NCBI GenBank assembly: GCA_033557465.1
Contig: CM066043.1
Coordinates: 80,940,662-81,004,661 of the forward strand
Source of the DNA: Ichthyophis bannanicus
Taxonomy: Eukaryota; Chordata; Amphibia; Gymnophiona; Ichthyophiidae
DNA: 64,000 nt
Direction of reading: 5' to 3'
The notes below the pieces were generated by a model. It did no database searches, was not told the origin of the DNA, and worked only from the letters and a program-made list of their open reading frames with translations. Below, piece by piece: positions 1-11,196 of this stretch (position 1 is the first letter of the stretch; each line of letters starts with the position of its first letter). The translations under genes and the position numbers were made by a program.

Positions 1-1595
1 AGCTCTTGCAGCGTTGGTTCCTCAGAGGGTGGCTGGAGTTTGGAGCTATTGTGGGGTTTAGGGCTTGAACTGTGGAGGGGTGGGGATTATGGGGGAGTGG
101 GTGAGTTAGTCCTGTGATTGATCACCAGGAGTTCTGGGGGTGGGAGGGGGATCTTAGACTGGAGGATCCCTCTCCATTGCAGATGCTTGCTTTTGTGGTA
201 GTCAGGCCCCGAGTGTGGAGTAACATGAGGAAACAAGGTCTTCGCCTTGCTTTGTGGAATGTATGTGGCATGGGGTGTCCCATTAAAAAACAAAGTTTTA
301 AAAACCCTGCAGGATGAACAGGTGGATATCACCCTCCTCTAGGAGATTCATATGTCAGACAGTGAGCATGCAAAATTGAGAAGATGGTGGGTAGAAGATG
401 TGTATAGTTTCTCCTCAGGTGAGAAAAAAACCTACAGGGGTAGTTATCTTAATATGTAAAACCTTTTGCTCCTGGGATGGTTGTATGGCCACTCTATCTT
501 GTTAGGTAGCATCTATGGGCCTAATGCATATGAGAGGAGCTTTTTTGATGTGCTGGTGTGGTGTGCTTCTGAGGTGGGCAGCTACAAAATGATTCTCGGG
601 GAGGATTGTAACTGCATCTTGGACATGAGCCTTGATCTTTCCTCTGGTTTAGTAGGGGGGATGCTAAGCGGTGACAACATCTGATGAGTATGTGTGTCAG
701 TTGCGATCTTTTAAACATCTGGCATGTTCTTCATCCGGGAGAGTGCAATTACATTCACCTTTTTCAGGTATATGGCTCCTGGTCTAGAATCAATTATTTC
801 TGTTGTCTTGGGATTTGTTGGGGGATGTTGAAGACCTGCGAATTGGCAACATTCAGGTCTCCGACCATGCTATGGTCTGAGTAGATGTGCATTTTCATTG
901 GACTCCCTATAGAGAACACCAGTAGCATTTTCCGCTTCTGCTAAAGGGTGATGAAGGCTTCATTGGGTTTTTACTGGATCAATGGGCTCTGGTTTAAAGA
1001 TACTAATGGTGTGCATAAAGTGAAACTGGCCTTATTTTGGGAGACCACTAAGGTCTTTCTTCAGGGGGAGGGGGAAGTTATCATTGGATATGTTAGTAGA
1101 AGGAAGATTAATAAACATTTAATTGAGTGGGGGAAACAATTCCGCATCTTGCAGGGGCAGTTGATCAAGCAGGACATGGAGAAAAACCAAGTGGCTTACC
1201 TGGCCCTACAAAGAGAGTTTAACACTTTTTTTTCATGCCTGGGCAAAGCGGTCCATGCTATATTATCGGTATGCACTCTATCGGTATAGCACTCGCTCAG
1301 GAAAACTGCTTTCATCTTTAGTTAGAGCCAGGGGGGACCCTCGACTCTTTGTGGCCATTAGAACCAGAGAGAGGGTGCAGACCACCTCCCAGAAACTTTT
1401 AGAGACAGCTTTCAAGGAATTTTACCAGAGGCTGTTTCAAGCGGAGAGGAATGCGGAGAAGGCTGCAACATATCTGAAGAGTTGTCAACTGCCGGGACTT
1501 CAGGTTGACCAGCAGGACTTGATAAACTTGCCAATCTCGGACAGAGAAATACAACAGCTCATTCGGGGACTCCATGCTGCCAGGGCACTAGGCCC

Positions 1596-1898
1596 CAGGG
1601 CCGTACCGAGTGTAAATTGCGCCCTGTGCGACTTGCACATCGGGCGCATGCCCCTTCCCTGCGGCGGGAGAGAAGAGGCGTGTCCGATGTGCAAGTCGCC
1701 GGCATGCTAAGCAGATCTGTCCCTCCCGGCGATAAGGCTTAAGAGGCGCATTTTATAAGTCTGTCATTGCCTGCCGCCGCCGCCGCTGAGAGAAGAAAAA
1801 GTGGCAGTGGCAGGCAATGGCAGACAGCTAAAATGCGTCCCTTAAGCCTTTGCGCCCTGTGCGTCCGCACTGCTCGCACAGGGCTAGGTATGGGCCTG
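1596..1898. mobile_element. hAT-type MITE inside L1 ORF2
   Basis: The ends are CAGGGCCGTACCGAG and, on the other strand, CAGGCCCATACCTAG, a typical hAT inverted terminus. The element is flanked by a perfect 8-bp target duplication, CTAGGCCC, at 1588-1595 and 1899-1906. The interior is GC-rich, with inverted blocks around GCCCTGTGCG, and has no open frame of note. It splits the RT GPxG motif of the surrounding L1. Confidence 0.85.
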
Positions 1899-2024
1899 CT
1901 AGGCCCTCATGGGATTAGCAGTGAATTTTTTAAAGTTGTGCAGGACAAAGTATGACCTCCCCTGTTGGAGTATCAACAGCTTATTGATCTAGTGGCTTTC
2001 ACTTATAACACTAACGAGGTGCTT

Positions 2025-3000
2025 ATCTACTACTATTGTTATTGAACATTTATATAGTGCTACAAGGTGTTCACAGTGCTGTACAGATACATATAAAAGA
2101 TGGTTCCTGCTCATCAGAGCTTATAATCTAGTTAAGACAGACAATACAACAGATGAGGATAAGGATATAACTAGGGAAAGGTAAGGAGACACATAAGAGA
2201 CTAAGAAGCCGATTCCGCTTCCTGCATGTATGGCCGCCGTGCCTGCACAAAACATAGTTGGGGCCAAGATAGACCTGAATCCGCCACTGTGGGGCCCAGA
2301 CATACCTGCGACGGCAGAATCAGGGAGATGCATGTCCGGGCACTTCCTGTATGCTGTGGAGATCGGCGTATGGGAAGCTGCCAGTCCCCCTGCCAGAATG
2401 CAACTGCTGGTGCGAGGAAGCAGTGGTGTCCTGGCACCATGGCAATGAACCGTCTACATGATGGCTTGGAATGCCATGTACCACATCAGCACCTGTAGAC
2501 CACTGTCTGGGCAGCACCAGAGGCCCCTATGGCCTGGATTGTGGCTGTAGGTGGACAGCGCAGCTGGTGGCATGGTGTGCGGGGGTGTGCGGCACTCGTA
2601 CCAAGGGGACCCTGAGGCTTATTCTACCATCAGAGTGGAATAAGCCAAACGTGCAACGTGGTGCTGGGGAATAGGCCCTGTATGTTCCGTCAGCTGGCCA
2701 CTCTCCCGTTCCACCCCCTTCTGCCCCCTTCTGCCCATAAAAAGTGCTCCCCACACAAACGTTGTGTATGTGCAGGGAGAGCTGGCGGCAGAATTGTGGT
2801 AAGGTGCTGAGCACGGGTTGGACATCCAACCTGCATATCTAATCCCGCTATTCGTGGCTCGGAATGCTCCCCTAAGTGGATCATGATCCAAAAGCAGCCT
2901 CAAAGAGGTGAGCCTTTAGCATGGATATGAAAAGGGGCAGGGATGAAGCCTGACATATAGATTCGGGTGGTTTGTTACAGGCCTAAGGAGCAGCAGGGAC
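2025..3000 (-). mobile_element. L2-like LINE 3' end, split by a MITE
   Basis: The left part carries the (TAC)n tail followed by the block around TTATATAGTGCTACAAGG. The right part carries GATCCAAAAGCAGCC and the stretch encoding the end of the LINE protein in antisense. Both parts match the longer copy at 29158-29975. The copy sits inside the L1 RT region, so it inserted after the L1. Only the C-terminal codons and 3' UTR are present. Confidence 0.72.
2205..2872. mobile_element. Harbinger-like non-autonomous element
   Basis: It interrupts the L2-like 3' end. The flanks repeat TAA (or CTAAG read more broadly) at 2201-2205 and 2872-2876. The ends GAAGCCGATTCCG and GGGGAGCATTCCG are imperfect inverted repeats. 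The right end shares CTATTCGTGNCTCNGAATG with the element at 50089-50698, which suggests the same family. Short open frames inside have no recognisable product. Confidence 0.6.
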
Positions 3001-5570
3001 CTTCTGTTTCCAGAGTCTTATAGGCCTATTTCTCTTATTAATGTCAACCAAAAGATCCTATATCTAAGATTTTGGCAGACTGACTGACCCTGCTACTGCC
3101 CCACTTAATCCACCCTTCCCAGGCAGGATTTGTTAGAGGGAGCCATGCTGTGGTTAATATGCATTAGATTTTGGCCTCTCTGGGCCATTGCTTGGCATCA
3201 GAATCCCCCTTGCTGTTTATCAGTTTCAATACTGAAAAGACCTTTGACAGGGTCAGCGGCATTATATGTTTTTGACTTTGGAGAGATTTGGCTTCCAGGA
3301 GTCCTTTGTGCGTGTAATACAGCTACTCTATGCGGGGCTGCAGGTGAGCATTCTCTTGAATGGCCTCCTTATGGAGAGCTTCCCCCTATATAGGGGGATG
3401 AGGCAGGGGTGCTCTCCTTCTCCCTTGCTATTTCTATTGACCTTGTTGAGCCCCTGTTGAGTCATATTTGGGCCAATGTGCAAATTAGAGGAGTGCAGTT
3501 GGAAGCCTATACTTTTAAGATCTCAGCCTTTGCAGACGACCTCTTGGTGTTATTTTTGGATCTGCCTAACTCCTTGAAGGCCTTGTTAACTAAATTTCAA
3601 GAGTTTGGGTCATTTTCTGGTAACAAGCTTAACTTAGAGAAGTCTGAGGCATTACCGACTCATCCTTCTTTTCAATTGGGTTGGAGGGGTGCTTTTCTGC
3701 TCAGATGGGTGCAGAATTCATTTCGCTACCTGAGGGTTGTGTTACCTGTGGCCCTGGGTGATTTGTATAGATGTAATGCTACTACCTTGTGGCAGACACG
3801 GCCAAGACCCTGCGTAACTGGCAAGATCTCCCCCTATCTTTAGGGGGCTGGATAGCTCTTTTTAAGATGGTTCTCTTCCCCTGCTGGTTATATGTGCTGC
3901 AGATGTTGCCTTTATGGTTGCTTGTGAAGATCTTACTAAATTAGATGGCCTGCTATCCTGGTTTCTTTGGAAAAGTAAGAGGGCATACATACCCATAAGA
4001 GTTCTCAAGGGTTCATGGCATAGAGGGGGGGATGGGTCTTCCGGTTATGTGAACTTATAATCTGGTGTGTTTGCTACGCCACTTGAAGGATTAGTTGTTT
4101 GACACAGAGGATTATACTCACTTGGGCTGCGAGAGGGTTTTGACTACCCCGTTGTCACTTAAATTTGTGCTCCATGCCCAACAGGTGAAGTTGCCGGATG
4201 TGCTAAGCCACTCTGCTTTAGTTCACTCTATGAGTCGTATCTTGCGGTGTATATGTGGTAGACTGCGACATTCGGCTATGCAATCGATTTATCTGCCGAT
4301 TCAAGATAATGTTAATTTTACTCCTGGTTTGACTACAGCCCAATTTAGGAGCCGGAAGAAGAGAGGGCTGAAACAGTTAGATCAGATTCTGACTGAGGAT
4401 GGTGTACTGCTCTCTTCGAAAGAGCTTCAAGCTCAGTATACCTTAGATGCTGCGGACCACTTCTCTTACTATCAGCTACGCAGCTATATGGGACACGAGA
4501 CCATGATAATCTATCGAGTGACTTTTGCACAGACTTGGAGGACTTCTTTTTGTCAGAGGAGTCTGTGACAGTTATAATCTCAAGGGCTCAGGGGTCCTTT
4601 GCTGGAACTCATTTGCAGACTACTTGCCAACATTTGACTTGGGAATTACTTAAAGGGGTGAGGATCTCTTGCGATTTATTGGCAAAATACTCAAATCAAT
4701 GAGTATGATGTTTTTAAGAGATATGCAATATAAATTTATATGTCGGGCCTATGTCTGGCGAGATGCGGCAGATGGGCTATTCAGAGCGAACTTGTCGAAA
4801 GGGTGGCATGGCGGGTGCCTCACTTGTTCTGGTCCTGCTTGTATGTACAGTCGTACTGGCGTGAAGTTCATTCCTTTGTGGAGAGAGTGCTGCATTGTCA
4901 GTGGAGTCTGGTCCCTCAAGTGGCTTTGTTTGATGTCTTGGGGGATGTGGATCTAGTGGGGAAGGGGTGAAAGTGCTGGCTTACACTGGCATTGATGCTA
5001 TCTAAAAAGATTATATTGTTAACTTGGAAGAGTGAATTAGTGCCTAGCTACTGGCAGTGGAAGAATGCGCTGCACCAGTATATGCAATTAAACAAGCTGT
5101 GGGCTCGGGCGGACAACCATAAGAATGTTCTAAAGGTTTTGGCCATCTGGGAAGACTACATTCAGATGCTATCTCCGAGGGGACAGAGTATGGTTTTGAT
5201 CTGTAGTGAGGGCTCCCCTGCAGGGGCGTGGGAGTAGATGGTATAGTACTGGAATAGCCGGGCTGGATTGACTGCAGGACTATGGGGAGGGATTTGGGAT
5301 GGGTGTGGGGGTGGGTTATTGGGGGATGTGGATAGGGTGAGATGGGGGCGATGTGTGGATGTATGGTCACCGTGGTGTGCGTTTGTTACTTTGTGTAGGG
5401 TGCGACGATTAGGGTGCCTCGGTGCCATGCTTTGAGTATCCTTAAGGGGGGATTCTGGCTCTGGTATTCCTGGCAGCCAGACTGCCCCTCCAGCGGAGGG
5501 TTGCCCTCCTTGATTTGAGGTGGGGGAGTGGTTGAGGGGTGGGATGGTTGGGATAAAAAAGTTAAAATAA

Positions 5571-6103
5571 ATGCACTGCTTCTTTTCTGTTTATTGCAAG
5601 TATTGTTCTCCCAAAAGTGTGTAAGTGTACCCACACCTTGGGTTGTGTTCTTTATTAATAAACAGATGAAACATAAAAAATCCAGTTCTCCTTACCTCTA
5701 CCTAATCTTCATATGATTGTGTTCTATTCAGACTTCACATGTATCAGCTAATTCCTGCAGGATTTTTGATAATGATTCGCATAGCTGTGCGCCAACCTAC
5801 TTAGATTTATAGGTACACTTTCAATGGCACGTCCACCTGTAAAATCCCACAAACTCAGAGGATTTTTAAACAAGTGATACCTAAGTACTTTGTGTTTGAA
5901 TGTCAACTTTCTATGCAGGTAAAAGTATGCACGCATTGAGCGACATTTGCGTCATGCTCACTGCATGTATGCATTTTTGAAACTTAAATATGTTCTTGTG
6001 GTTTCCAACCACATCTCCCAAATGCTTCCCGGAACATGGCGTTTTACTTCAGCTAAAAATACATATGTGGATCCACTAACACAAATTCTGCAAATCTACA
6101 CAT
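5571..6103. other. Unassigned AT-rich interval
   Basis: No open frame, repeat end or RNA gene is recognisable between the 3' end of the L1 relic and the 3' tail of the RTE element. The middle (about 5750-5960) has scattered inverted bits that may be an old MITE, but no convincing termini. Confidence 0.4.
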
Positions 6104-6119
6104 GTTGTTGTTGTTGTTG

Positions 6120-7693
6120 TTAAGTGCCGTCGAGTCGGAGTCGACACATGGCGACCCTCTGGATAGCTATCCTAAATTGTGTTCGGTCTTCAGTCAGGCG
6201 GCTCATTGTTGACAGACTGGTACCCGTAGCTGCTGTTATTGTATCGATCCATCTCATTGCTGGCCTTCCTCTTTTGTGTTGACCTATCTTGCCAAGCATG
6301 ATGTCTTTCTCTAATGATCTCTCTCTTCGCATGATGTGTCCAAAGTATGAAAGTCGAAGTCTTGTCATCTGAGCTTCTAAAGAAAGCTTAGGTTTGATCT
6401 CCTCTAGTACCGACTGGTTTGTTCTTTGGGCAGTCCATGGTATACACAGTATTTGCCGCCAGCACCATAATTCAAAGGCATCAATTTTCTTCCTGTCTGT
6501 CTTTTTCACTGTCCAGCTTTCACATCCATATGATGTTATTGAAAATACTATGGCTTGAACAAGTCGAATCTTTGTATGGAGAGAGACATCTCTGCTCTTG
6601 AGAATCTTATCTAGGTCTTTCATAGCCATTCTGCCAAGAGCAATGCGTCGTTTGATTTCTTGACTGCTTGTTGCTTCTTTATTGATAGTTGATCCAAGTA
6701 GGTTAAAGTTGTTCACAATTTCAATTTCTTCTCCTTCAACGATGAACCTGTTGATTACGCCAGTTGTCATGATCTTTGTCTTCTTTACATTAAGGTGCAG
6801 GCCCATTTTGAGACTATGTTCTTTGATTGTGAGAAGCAAATGTTTCAGATCATCTTCACTTTCAGCCACTAATGTAGTATCATCAGCATAGCGAAGGTTG
6901 TTGATGAGTCTTCCACCAATCTTCACACCTCTGTTGTCTTCATACAATCCTGCTTCTCTGATGATTTGTTCTGCATATAAATTAAACAGGTAGGGGGAAA
7001 GTATGCAGCCTTGTCTTACACCTTTGCTTATTTTAAACCATTCTGTTTCTCCTTGTTCCGTTCGAACTGTTGCTTCTTGATCAAAGTACAGATTGTGCAA
7101 GAGAACGATCAGGTGTTCTGGTATACCCATGCTTCTTAATGTGGCCCAGAGTTTCTCATGGTTTACACAATCAAAAGCCTTGCTATAGTCGATAAAGCAC
7201 AAATAGATATCCTTTTGGTATTCTTTAGTCTTTTCAAGGATCCATCTCACATCCGCAATGATGTCTCTCGTTCCTCGCCCTTTCCTGAACCCTGCTTGCA
7301 CTTCAGGTAGTTCTTGTTCCAGGTATGGTTGTAGTCTCTTTTGAATAATCTTCAGTAGAATCTTGCTGGCATGTGGATCAGAGCGATTGTTCGATAATTT
7401 CCACAGTCAGTTGGATCACCTTTCTTTAGTATTGGTATAAACACAGATCTTTTCCAGTCAGTTGGCCATGATGTTGTCTTCCATATTTCTTGGCAGAGCC
7501 TTGTAAGTATGGTAACAGCTGCATCAGATTGCTGCAATACTTCTATAGGAATGCTATCGATGCCTGGTGCTTTGTTCTTTGATAAGGCTTTCAATGCTGC
7601 TTCAACTTCTTCTTTCAACACCAATGGTTCCCGATCATAAGGTACAGGTTGAAACGGCTGTTGGTCCACTAGATCTTTATCATATAAGAACAT
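6120..7693 (-). pseudogene. RTE/BovB-like reverse transcriptase half
   Basis: This part encodes the RT of the RTE element. Visible motifs, in protein order, are KAPGIDSIPIEVLQQ, WKRSVFIPILKKGD, NYRTIALI, then QAGFRKGRGTRDIIADVRW, FIDYSKAFDCVNHEKLW, GVRQGCILSPYLFNLYAEQ, NNLRYADDTTL with an intact YADD catalytic box, SYGCESWTVKK and DAFELWCWRQIL. The last two are characteristic of the BovB/RTE C-terminus. A frameshift near 7310-7350 separates a 113-codon upstream frame from a 393-codon downstream frame that is otherwise open to its natural stop. The first ATG of the long frame is internal, not a true start. This is a relatively well preserved copy. Confidence 0.88.
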
Positions 7694-7703
7694 AAGAACA
7701 TAA

Positions 7704-8697
7704 GGCGCGGGCGCTTTTGCTTGCGGCTGCTTTTTACAAGCTGAACTCAGCCCCGATTGGGCAGAACATGTTGCGGTGGAGGTGGTCCGGTGGCTCGATC
7801 CCTTCCCCGGGAGAGCTAGCAGCGTGAGGATGGAGGCAGCTCACAAAGTTACGTCTGTGATTTATTGAGGTGCCACGGCCTAAGGGCCACGCCAAAGGGC
7901 CCTCTGGCGAGGCCCTCCGGCGCAGGCACGCCTGAGGTCGCGTTCTTTTAAAGGGGCCTGGGACAGCCCCGATTGGGCAGCCGAATCTCAGCTGGGCGGT
8001 GCAGTTCTTCTTTGCAGCTCAATCCCTCCTGGGAGAGCTTCGGGTTGTGGAGAGAGCTCCCGATTCAGCTGCGCTCTTTTAAAGGAGCCTGGGACAGCCC
8101 CGATTGGGCAGCTGAAGCTCAGCTGGGCGGTGCAGTTCTTCTTTGCAGCTCAATCCCTCCTGGGAGAGCTTCGGGTTGTGGAGAGAGCTCCCGATTCAGC
8201 TCCACGGCTATAAACTCCCTAAAAGTCCCGAGAGCATTAACAGATTGCACTGCATCCACAACCAATAGGGCATTTAGTATCAGTGCGCCAAGATGCTGGA
8301 ACGCATTACCTCCAGATATCCGGGCTATTAAGAGCCTTACACAGTTTAGGAAAGCCCTCAAATGCCACCTTTTTAATAAGTACCTCATAGAACCCAACCC
8401 CACCCTATTGAGACCGGAGATGCAATCCGCTAAGCAAATATATGGTTTCCCAACAACATGCCAAGAAAGATACTCTAACCCTTAGTGGTGCATATGTTTC
8501 TATGGAATTCATGTTCATATGACTCTATGTAGCAAGATTTGTAAATAGTTTACCCCTGTTATCCAAGTTATATGCCCTGTTATCTGTAAACTCATACATG
8601 TTAATTGTACTGAGCATTTTTGTTCCATGTAAACCGCACTGATGCTGAATAGTGCGGTATATAAGAGACTGTAAATAAATAAATAAATAAATAAATA
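7704..8697 (+). mobile_element. Composite L2-like LINE derivative with 131-bp tandem units
   Basis: The left two thirds hold a GC-rich leader with a repeated block (CCTGGGACAGCCCCGATTGG and following) at about 7941-8072 and 8073-8203, period 131 bp, plus a shorter match near 7750. The right third is the C-terminal tail of an L2-like protein. It ends in the hairpin ACCGCACT/AGTGCGGT at 8633-8658 and an (AAAT)n tail. It looks like an internally deleted LINE that kept both ends and now behaves as a non-autonomous element. No certain target duplication is visible. Confidence 0.6.
8218..8415 (+). pseudogene. C-terminal fragment of an L2-like LINE protein
   Basis: The frame gives NRAFSISAPRCWNALPPDI and FRKALKCHLFNKYL, the standard end of L2/CR1-group LINE proteins (AFS..AP..WN.LP....F...LK..LF). 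It is preceded by the tandem leader rather than by RT, so the catalytic part is absent. It has no independent coding role. Confidence 0.6.
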
Positions 8698-8855
8698 AGA
8701 TATGCCATACTGGGTCAGACCAAGGTCCATCAAGCCCAGTATCCTGTTTCCAACAGTGGCCAATCTAGGTCATACGTACCTAGCAGTTTCCCCAAAAGAC
8801 ACAGGTTCCACAATGCTTGTATATTGGTTCAAGCATTGATATCCTGAGTCCCTTC

Positions 8856-9344
8856 TTAATAATGGTTTATGGACCTTTCCTCCAGGAACTTGTCCAAACC
8901 TTTTTTAAACCCAGCTACACTAACAGCCTTTACTACATCCTCCGGTAACAAATTCCAGAGTTTGATTACACGTTGAGTGAAGAAATATTTTCTTTTATTA
9001 GTTTTAAATAGTTTACCCTGTAGCTTCATTGCATGTCCCCTAGTCTTTCTATATTCTGATAACGTAAACAATCGATCCACTCCGTTCATTAATTTATAGA
9101 CTTCTCTCATATCTCCCCTCAGCCGTCTCTTTTCCAGGTTAAAGAGCCCTAACCTTTTTAGCCTTTCTTCATAGGAGTATCCTTCCATCCCCTTTACCAT
9201 TTTGGTGGCTCTTCTCTGAACCTTTTCTAATAACGCTATATCCTTTTTAAGATACGGCGACCAGAATTGCACACAATATTCAAGGTGCGGTCTCACCATG
9301 GAAAGGTATAGAGGCATTATAATATCTTTTGTTTTATTTTCCAT
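8856..9344 (-). pseudogene. CR1 ORF2, C-terminal domain
   Basis: A 162-codon open frame gives [75 protein letters not shown] and FKKGLDKFLEE, the conserved end of CR1 proteins. It continues the RT frame at 9420-10535 after a frameshift and a short damaged stretch. The stop near 8856 looks like the natural ORF2 end because the 3' UTR follows directly. Confidence 0.85.
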
Positions 9345-9419
9345 TCCTTTCCTTATGATCCTAGCATTCTATTTGCTCTCTTGGCTGCCGCTGCACACTG
9401 GGCCGAGGGTTTTAACATG

Positions 9420-10535
9420 TTATCCACAATGAGGGCCTAAATCTTTTTCCAGGGTGGTGGTTCCTAATGTGGAACCTTGCATCGTGTAACCATAGTTTGG
9501 GTTGTTCTTCCCTAGGTGCATAACTTTGCACTTGTCCACATTAAATTTCATCTGCCATTTTGATGCCCAGTCTTCCAATTTATTAAGATCCTCTTGCAAT
9601 TTTCCACAATCCTCTTGGGTTTTAACAACTTTAAATAGTTTTGTGTCATCTGCAAATTTGATAACCTCACTCGTTATTCCACTTTCCAGGTCATTTATGA
9701 ATATGTCAAAAAGCAGCGGACCCAGCACAGATCCCTGGGGTACACCACTATTCACTTTTCTCCATTGGGAAAATTGGCCATTTAGCCCAACCCTCTGCTT
9801 TCTGTCTTTTAACCAGTTCTTGATCCACAGTAGTACACTGCCTCCTATCCCATGACTCTTTAGTTTTGCCAAACGTCTCTGATGAGGGACCTTGTCAAAG
9901 TCTTTCTGAAAGTCCAGATACACTATATCAACCGACTCACCTTTGTCCACCTGTTTATTCACACTTTCAAAAAAACATAATAGATTAGTAAGACAAGATC
10001 TTCCTTGTCTAAAACCATGTTGGCTGTCTCCCATTGAGCCATGACTATCTACATGCTGAGTAATTTTATCCTTTATGATGGTTTCTACCATTTTTCCCGG
10101 TACTGATGTGAGGCTCACCGGTCTGTAGTTTCCTGGATCACCCCTGGAACCCTTTTTAAAAATTGGCGTTACATTGGCGATCCTCCAATCTTCAGGTATT
10201 AGAGATGATTTTAATGAAAATTCACAGATTACTAATAGCAGGTTTGCAATCTCATATTTCAGTTCTTTCAACACCCTTGGATGTATACCATCCAGCCCAG
10301 GTGATTTGCTACTTTTCAGTTTATCTAATAGTTGTAATACATCTGCCCGATGTATCGATATTTCCTTCAATGCTTCCGCACCTTTAAATACCACTTCAGT
10401 CATGGGTAACATCCCTACATCTTCCTCAGTAAAGACTGAAGCAAAGAATTCATTCAGTCTCTCCGCTATCGCCTTGTCGCCTCTTAGTGTCCCTTTAACT
10501 CCTCTATCATCTAATGGACCAACTGACTCTCTCAC
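9420..10535 (-). pseudogene. CR1 ORF2, reverse transcriptase domain
   Basis: A 371-codon open frame contains the RT palm blocks in order: SSKSPGLDGIHPRVLKEL, NYRPVSLTSVPGK, QHGFRQGRSCLTNLL, VYLDFQKDFDKVPHQ, SGVPQGSVLGPLLF, VIKFADDTKLF with an intact FADD box, and WQMKFNVDKCKVMHLGKNN. These define a CR1-clade LINE. It would copy CR1 RNA at a nicked target. Frameshifts at both ends break the link to the upstream endonuclease-proximal frame and to the C-terminal frame. Confidence 0.88.
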
Positions 10536-11165
10536 AGGTTTTTTGCTACGAATGTACTTGAAAAAATCTTTATTTCGTGTTTTTTTGCTTCCGCAGCAAG
10601 CTGCTTCTCAAATTCTCCCTTTGCCTGCTTTATCAATGCCTTGCATTTGACTTGCCAGTGCTTGTGCTGTTTCCATGTTTTGTCATTTGGCTCTTTTTTC
10701 CATTTCCTGAAAGATGCTTCTTTGGCAACAGCCTCTCTGACCTCCCCTTTAAACCATGCTGGCAGTTTTTTGGACTTCCTTCCACTTTTCTTAAAGCGTG
10801 GAGTACAGCTGGTCTGGGCTTCCAAGATAGTATTTTTCAACAACACCCAAGCTTGATGTAAGTCTTTAACCTTTGCAACTGCTCCTTTTAGTCTTTTCTT
10901 AACTATTTTCCTCATTTTATCATAGTCTCCCTTTCGAAAGTTAAAAGGTAGTACTGTGGATTTCCTTACCATCCCTCCTCCACTAATTAAATCAAAGGTG
11001 ATCATGCTATGAGCACTATTGCCAAGTGGCCCCAACACCCTTATCTCTTGCACTAGATCTCGTGTTCCACTAAGGACTAGGTCTAATATGGCTTCCCCTC
11101 TGGTCGGTTCATGAACCAGCTGCTCCAAGAAGCAGTCATTTATGTCATCTAGGAACTTTATCTCC
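10532..11165 (-). pseudogene. CR1 ORF2, end of endonuclease and linker
   Basis: The frame gives QLVHEPTRGEAILDLVLSGT, the final part of the CR1 APE endonuclease. It is preceded upstream in the same strand by DDINDCFLEQ and followed by a Lys-rich linker (PAWFKGEVREAVAKEASFRK). Catalytic endonuclease residues lie upstream and are absent here. It meets the RT frame with a 4-base overlap in a different phase. Confidence 0.8.
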
Positions 11166-11196
11166 CGAGCATGTCCTGCCGTGACACTGACCCAGT

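Larger units (their letters stand above)
223..5237 (+). pseudogene. L1/Tx1-type ORF2 pseudogene (APE endonuclease + reverse transcriptase)
   Basis: The product would nick target DNA and reverse-transcribe LINE RNA. The endonuclease opens with LRLALWNVCGM near 235. It is followed by YGPNAYE near 511, a GEDCN block near 595 matching the usual GDFN, and WSRINYF near 780, a degraded SRIDYF. The RT shows ARALGP just before the hAT insertion and GISSEFFK just after it (the GPDG region), SYRPISLINV near 3017, RGMRQGCSPSPLLF near 3400, FADDLLVL near 3530 and GNKLNLEKSEAL near 3625. The C-terminal part runs to about 5230. Frames change repeatedly (for example near 3420) and stops are common, so it is a dead copy. 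Clade assignment is from motif style only. Confidence 0.78.
1..5570 (+). mobile_element. Degenerate L1/Tx1-clade LINE, ORF2 part and 3' UTR
   Basis: The stretch reads as one old non-LTR retrotransposon in sense orientation. An intergenic leader is followed by an endonuclease, reverse transcriptase, C-terminal region and a G-rich 3' UTR that ends near an A-rich stretch. ORF1 lies outside the window or is lost. The body is interrupted by a hAT MITE at 1596-1898 and by an L2-like 3' end at about 2025-3000. Motif style (FADD box, QGC block, S-Y-R-P-I-S-L-I-N) fits the L1/Tx1 group better than CR1 or RTE. The exact 3' end is uncertain. Confidence 0.8.
7683..11196 (-). mobile_element. CR1 LINE nested in the RTE element
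   Basis: The element reads on the - strand from the tail end of the endonuclease to a 3' tail made of CTTATGTT-type repeats at 7683-7705. It is interrupted close to its 3' tail by a composite L2-like insertion at 7704-8697. The 3' UTR block beginning GCCATACTGGGTCAGACC (8704 on) is shared with the CR1 ends at 50778 and 53640. Most of the endonuclease and ORF1 are missing. The boundary with the unassigned block at 11197-11795 is a judgement. Confidence 0.82.

Noticed and set aside
2226..2903. Cluster of overlapping open frames on both strands
   Set aside because: GC-rich interior of a non-autonomous element; frames overlap in all phases and none shows a family motif.
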